Below, in pieces: positions 61,693-63,272 of a stretch of 63,272 nt of DNA. Position 1 is the first letter of the stretch. Each line of letters begins with the position of its first letter. Source of the stretch: Clostridium sp. D33t1_170424_F3 (GTDB lineage: Bacteria > Bacillota > Clostridia > Oscillospirales > Acutalibacteraceae); assembly GCF_015667585.1 (NCBI RefSeq), contig NZ_JADPEG010000021.1, positions 1-63,272 on the forward strand, written 5' to 3'. Below the pieces are notes generated by a model. It was not told the origin of the DNA. It made no database searches and saw only the letters and a program-made list of their open reading frames with translations. The position numbers and the translations under genes were made by a program.

Positions 61693-62553
61693 TCACTTTA
61701 AAAATTGGACGATCCTGCTTTTTTCCTCTTCCGTCAGAACATGCATATGTCCCCGGCCCTTCAGCTCATACAAAGTGCTGTCAGGAAGTATTTTTTCCGC
61801 TCTTTTCAGCACCTTTTTTGCAGGGAACAGACAATCATATTCGCCCGCCATCACAAGAACCGGCGCCGTACATCGCCGCATCTTTTTCCCGCTGACATTG
61901 GAGGGCATTCCGATTTTTGTTTTAACGTACTGAAAGCTGTTTTTCACGGTATCAAGCGTATCCGTATCCAGAACCTCCCTGGTGATCGCCATATACAGGG
62001 CCGCCCGCGTTATATACTTATCATCCTTTGTAGAAACGTACTGGAGCAGCGGGAGCATCATTTTGGCAGAGCCGATCGGAAATGCGTTGTTGATTCCCGA
62101 TGGAACAACCAATACGCTTTTCACAATCTTTTCCGGCGCGACGCACATGAACTTTGCCAAAACTCCTCCGCCAAACGAACCGCCAAAGCAGCGAATTTGG
62201 TTAAAGCCCAATCCGCTTACCACCTCATTCGTCCATTTTCCATAATCGCAGCCATAGGGAGACAGGCTTACTTCCGCGCTCTTTCCAGGATGGCCGATAA
62301 TATCAACCGCGTAAACATGGAAGTCCTTCAATAAAAACCTGCAAAGCAAAAGATGATAGGCAGTGGTGGAATTTCCTCCGTGGAAGACCAGCAACGGAGG
62401 TCCCTCCAAATTCCCCGTTTCCACCAGATGCGTTTGTCCAAAGGAAGTCGCAACGTATCTATCCTGATAGCCACAGCCGAGCTTTTCCAACTGGCTGTCA
62501 TAGAGTTTTAACACGGCAGTTTTCCCGTCTTTGCTCTTATAAATTGTTTTCAA
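61693..62553 (-). CDS. Alpha/beta hydrolase
   Basis: A 286-aa hydrolase. The TTG at 62553 is used because GAGGT lies 6-7 bp upstream; longer in-frame starts lack a site. Motifs: oxyanion FHGGNSTTAY, nucleophile GGSFGGGVLA (Ser), acid MAGEYDCLFP and His in KGRGHMHVL. Substrate unknown. It is 37 bp upstream of the GNAT gene and may share its operon. Confidence 0.85.
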   Translation of the reverse strand: MKTIYKSKDGKTAVLKLYDSQLEKLGCGYQDRYVATSFGQTHLVETGNLEGPPLLVFHGGNSTTAYHLLLCRFLLKDFHVYAVDIIGHPGKSAEVSLSPYGCDYGKWTNEVVSGLGFNQIRCFGGSFGGGVLAKFMCVAPEKIVKSVLVVPSGINNAFPIGSAKMMLPLLQYVSTKDDKYITRAALYMAITREVLDTDTLDTVKNSFQYVKTKIGMPSNVSGKKMRRCTAPVLVMAGEYDCLFPAKKVLKRAEKILPDSTLYELKGRGHMHVLTEEEKSRIVQFLK

Positions 62554-62685
62554 TTTTTTACCTCGCAATCGTTCCCTTGTTCCGCCCATTCTTCCCAACA
62601 GATTTGTTTTTATTTTAACGGCTCTCCGCCGCAATGTCAAACCGAGAACTACTCCGGGTTTATCTTCTGACGCCGGTTTTGCACG

Positions 62686-62733
62686 GCATCAGGTTTTCCA
62701 CTGTCCGGCGTTTTCCTGTGGAAAACCTGATGC
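62686..62733. repeat. Perfect 16-bp inverted repeat, 16-nt loop
   Basis: GCATCAGGTTTTCCAC (62686-62701) with its exact complement (62718-62733). No T-run, in the region between divergent genes. Confidence 0.6.
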
Positions 62734-62826
62734 AAATACGGCCTGCCCTTTTCAGGGATCGGCAAAGTTTTTCAGGATTTCTTCCCGGAAGTCCATTACA
62801 GCCACCCAACTTCCGCGCATAACGTA

Positions 62827-62845
62827 TACTACTTTGTACTACTTT
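62827..62845 (+). promoter_or_regulatory. Tandem TACTACTTT repeats before the RHH gene
   Basis: TACTACTTT at 62827-62835 and 62837-62845, a 10-bp period. A TATAGT -10-like box follows at 62875-62880, and GTATC-CT-GATAC lies just before the ribosome site. Ribbon-helix-helix repressors often bind such short tandem repeats, so autoregulation is plausible. Confidence 0.4.
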
Positions 62846-62901
62846 AGGCGATAAGCAAACCTTTTAAAGCATTTTATAGTATCCTGATACAGGGTGGTAC
62901 A

Positions 62902-63075
62902 ATGAAACCTTTAAAACAAAAGGTCAGTATTACGTTAGATGAAGAGGTCATTCAGAAAGTCCATTTCCTGGCAGAAGAAAACGACCGCTCCCTTTCCCAA
63001 TACATAAATTTGGTTTTAAAAGACCATTTAAAACAGTCTGGGGAATTTGAAATAGGCATGAAAGACGTGATTTAA
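62902..63075 (+). CDS. Small ribbon-helix-helix protein (57 aa)
   Basis: Starts at ATG 62902 with AGGGTGG upstream. The product has a beta-strand (QKVSITLDEEVIQKV) followed by two helices (HFLAEENDRSLSQYINLVLK), the ribbon-helix-helix fold of Arc/CopG-type repressors and antitoxins. No toxin gene follows before the window ends, so it is either a solitary repressor or an orphan antitoxin. Confidence 0.78.
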   Translation: MKPLKQKVSITLDEEVIQKVHFLAEENDRSLSQYINLVLKDHLKQSGEFEIGMKDVI

Positions 63076-63132
63076 GATAACGCTGCGACACTCTTAAACT
63101 ATGTTTTTACTTTATTGTGGGCACAGATGCAA

Positions 63133-63272
63133 GTCAGGACCCCCGGCAAAGCCGGGGGCTTGGGAAAGCCCTAGAAGGGCATGATACAGACAACGCCCCT
63201 GAAGGGGCCACGAATGGGTCGGCCAACTGCATTGCTGACTCATGGCGGGCCCCTAAAGGGGCATTACTTTTT
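63133..63272 (+). ncRNA. Multi-hairpin RNA-like structure at the right edge (possible HEARO/omega-RNA or IS605-type end)
   Basis: GTCAG (63133-63137) can pair with CTGAC (63235-63239), closing over three hairpins: CCCCCGGC-AAA-GCCGGGGG, GCCCT-AGA-AGGGC and GCCCCT-GA-AGGGGC. A fourth, GCCCCT-AA-AGGGGC, follows at 63249-63262. This tidy branched fold with conserved-looking linkers (ATGATACAGACAACG) resembles, from memory, the omega-RNAs upstream of IscB genes. The gene that would confirm it lies beyond the window. Confidence 0.4.

Noticed and set aside
63133-63272. CRISPR repeats at the right edge
   Set aside because: The hairpins differ in sequence and spacing, and there are no equal-length spacers between identical repeats.

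Overview
The window reads as chromosome of a Gram-positive anaerobe of the class Clostridia, most like a gut Oscillospiraceae/Ruminococcaceae lineage. The base composition is GC-rich (mid-50s percent by eye). Shine-Dalgarno sequences are strong (AGGAGG type), and TTG and GTG starts are common. Binding proteins are lipoproteins, sugar sensing uses YesM/YesN-type two-component systems, and there is a Clostridia-style Tad pilus operon with DUF5702, FHA, Ser/Thr kinase and PP2C genes. No rRNA and no CRISPR array were seen.

Left part (1-14 kb): the start of an mgl galactose ABC transporter (mglB, then the first codons of mglA); an NlpC/P60 hydrolase; a secreted transglutaminase-like protein behind a c-di-GMP-I (GEMM) riboswitch and terminator; a lipoprotein fusing a BtuF/FepB-like domain to a peptidoglycan-binding domain; a DUF815 AAA ATPase; and a lipoprotein. 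Next comes tRNA-Ser(CGA), whose 3' half is repeated 2,781 bp downstream. The two copies bracket an AT-rich islet with an XRE-ImmA metalloprotease gene and an unknown partner gene. A LysR gene and a MerR / carboxymuconolactone decarboxylase / cupin operon follow.

Middle (14-34 kb): one minus-strand operon of about 19 kb encodes a Tad/Flp pilus: PP2C, TadZ, TadA, TadB, TadC, Flp pilin, TadE, a DUF5702 protein, a second pseudopilin, prepilin peptidase, a WG-repeat protein, an FHA protein, a 52-aa membrane protein, a transmembrane Ser/Thr kinase with a beta-propeller-like outer part, and a 1,245-aa secreted modular protein. Just upstream, a 115-bp segment carrying promoter-like sequences is flanked by two 20-bp sites in inverted orientation that resemble Hin-type crossover sites. 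A Hin/Pin-sized serine recombinase gene lies next to it. This is a candidate promoter-inversion switch controlling the pilus operon.

Right part (34-63 kb): a hybrid histidine kinase; tetR and putP separated by a perfect 30-bp palindrome; a DsbA-like protein; YwbE; then a galactose region of galM, a tandem double sugar-binding lipoprotein, yesN and yesM, followed by the ytfQ-ytfR-ytfT-yjfF galactofuranose-type ABC transporter. A long repeat-rich gap and a candidate structured RNA lie between these two operons. The end of the window holds small regulators, acetyltransferases, alpha/beta hydrolases, a two-gene chromate transporter, an orphan ribbon-helix-helix gene, and a multi-hairpin RNA-like structure at the right edge that may be the left end of an IscB/IS605-type element.
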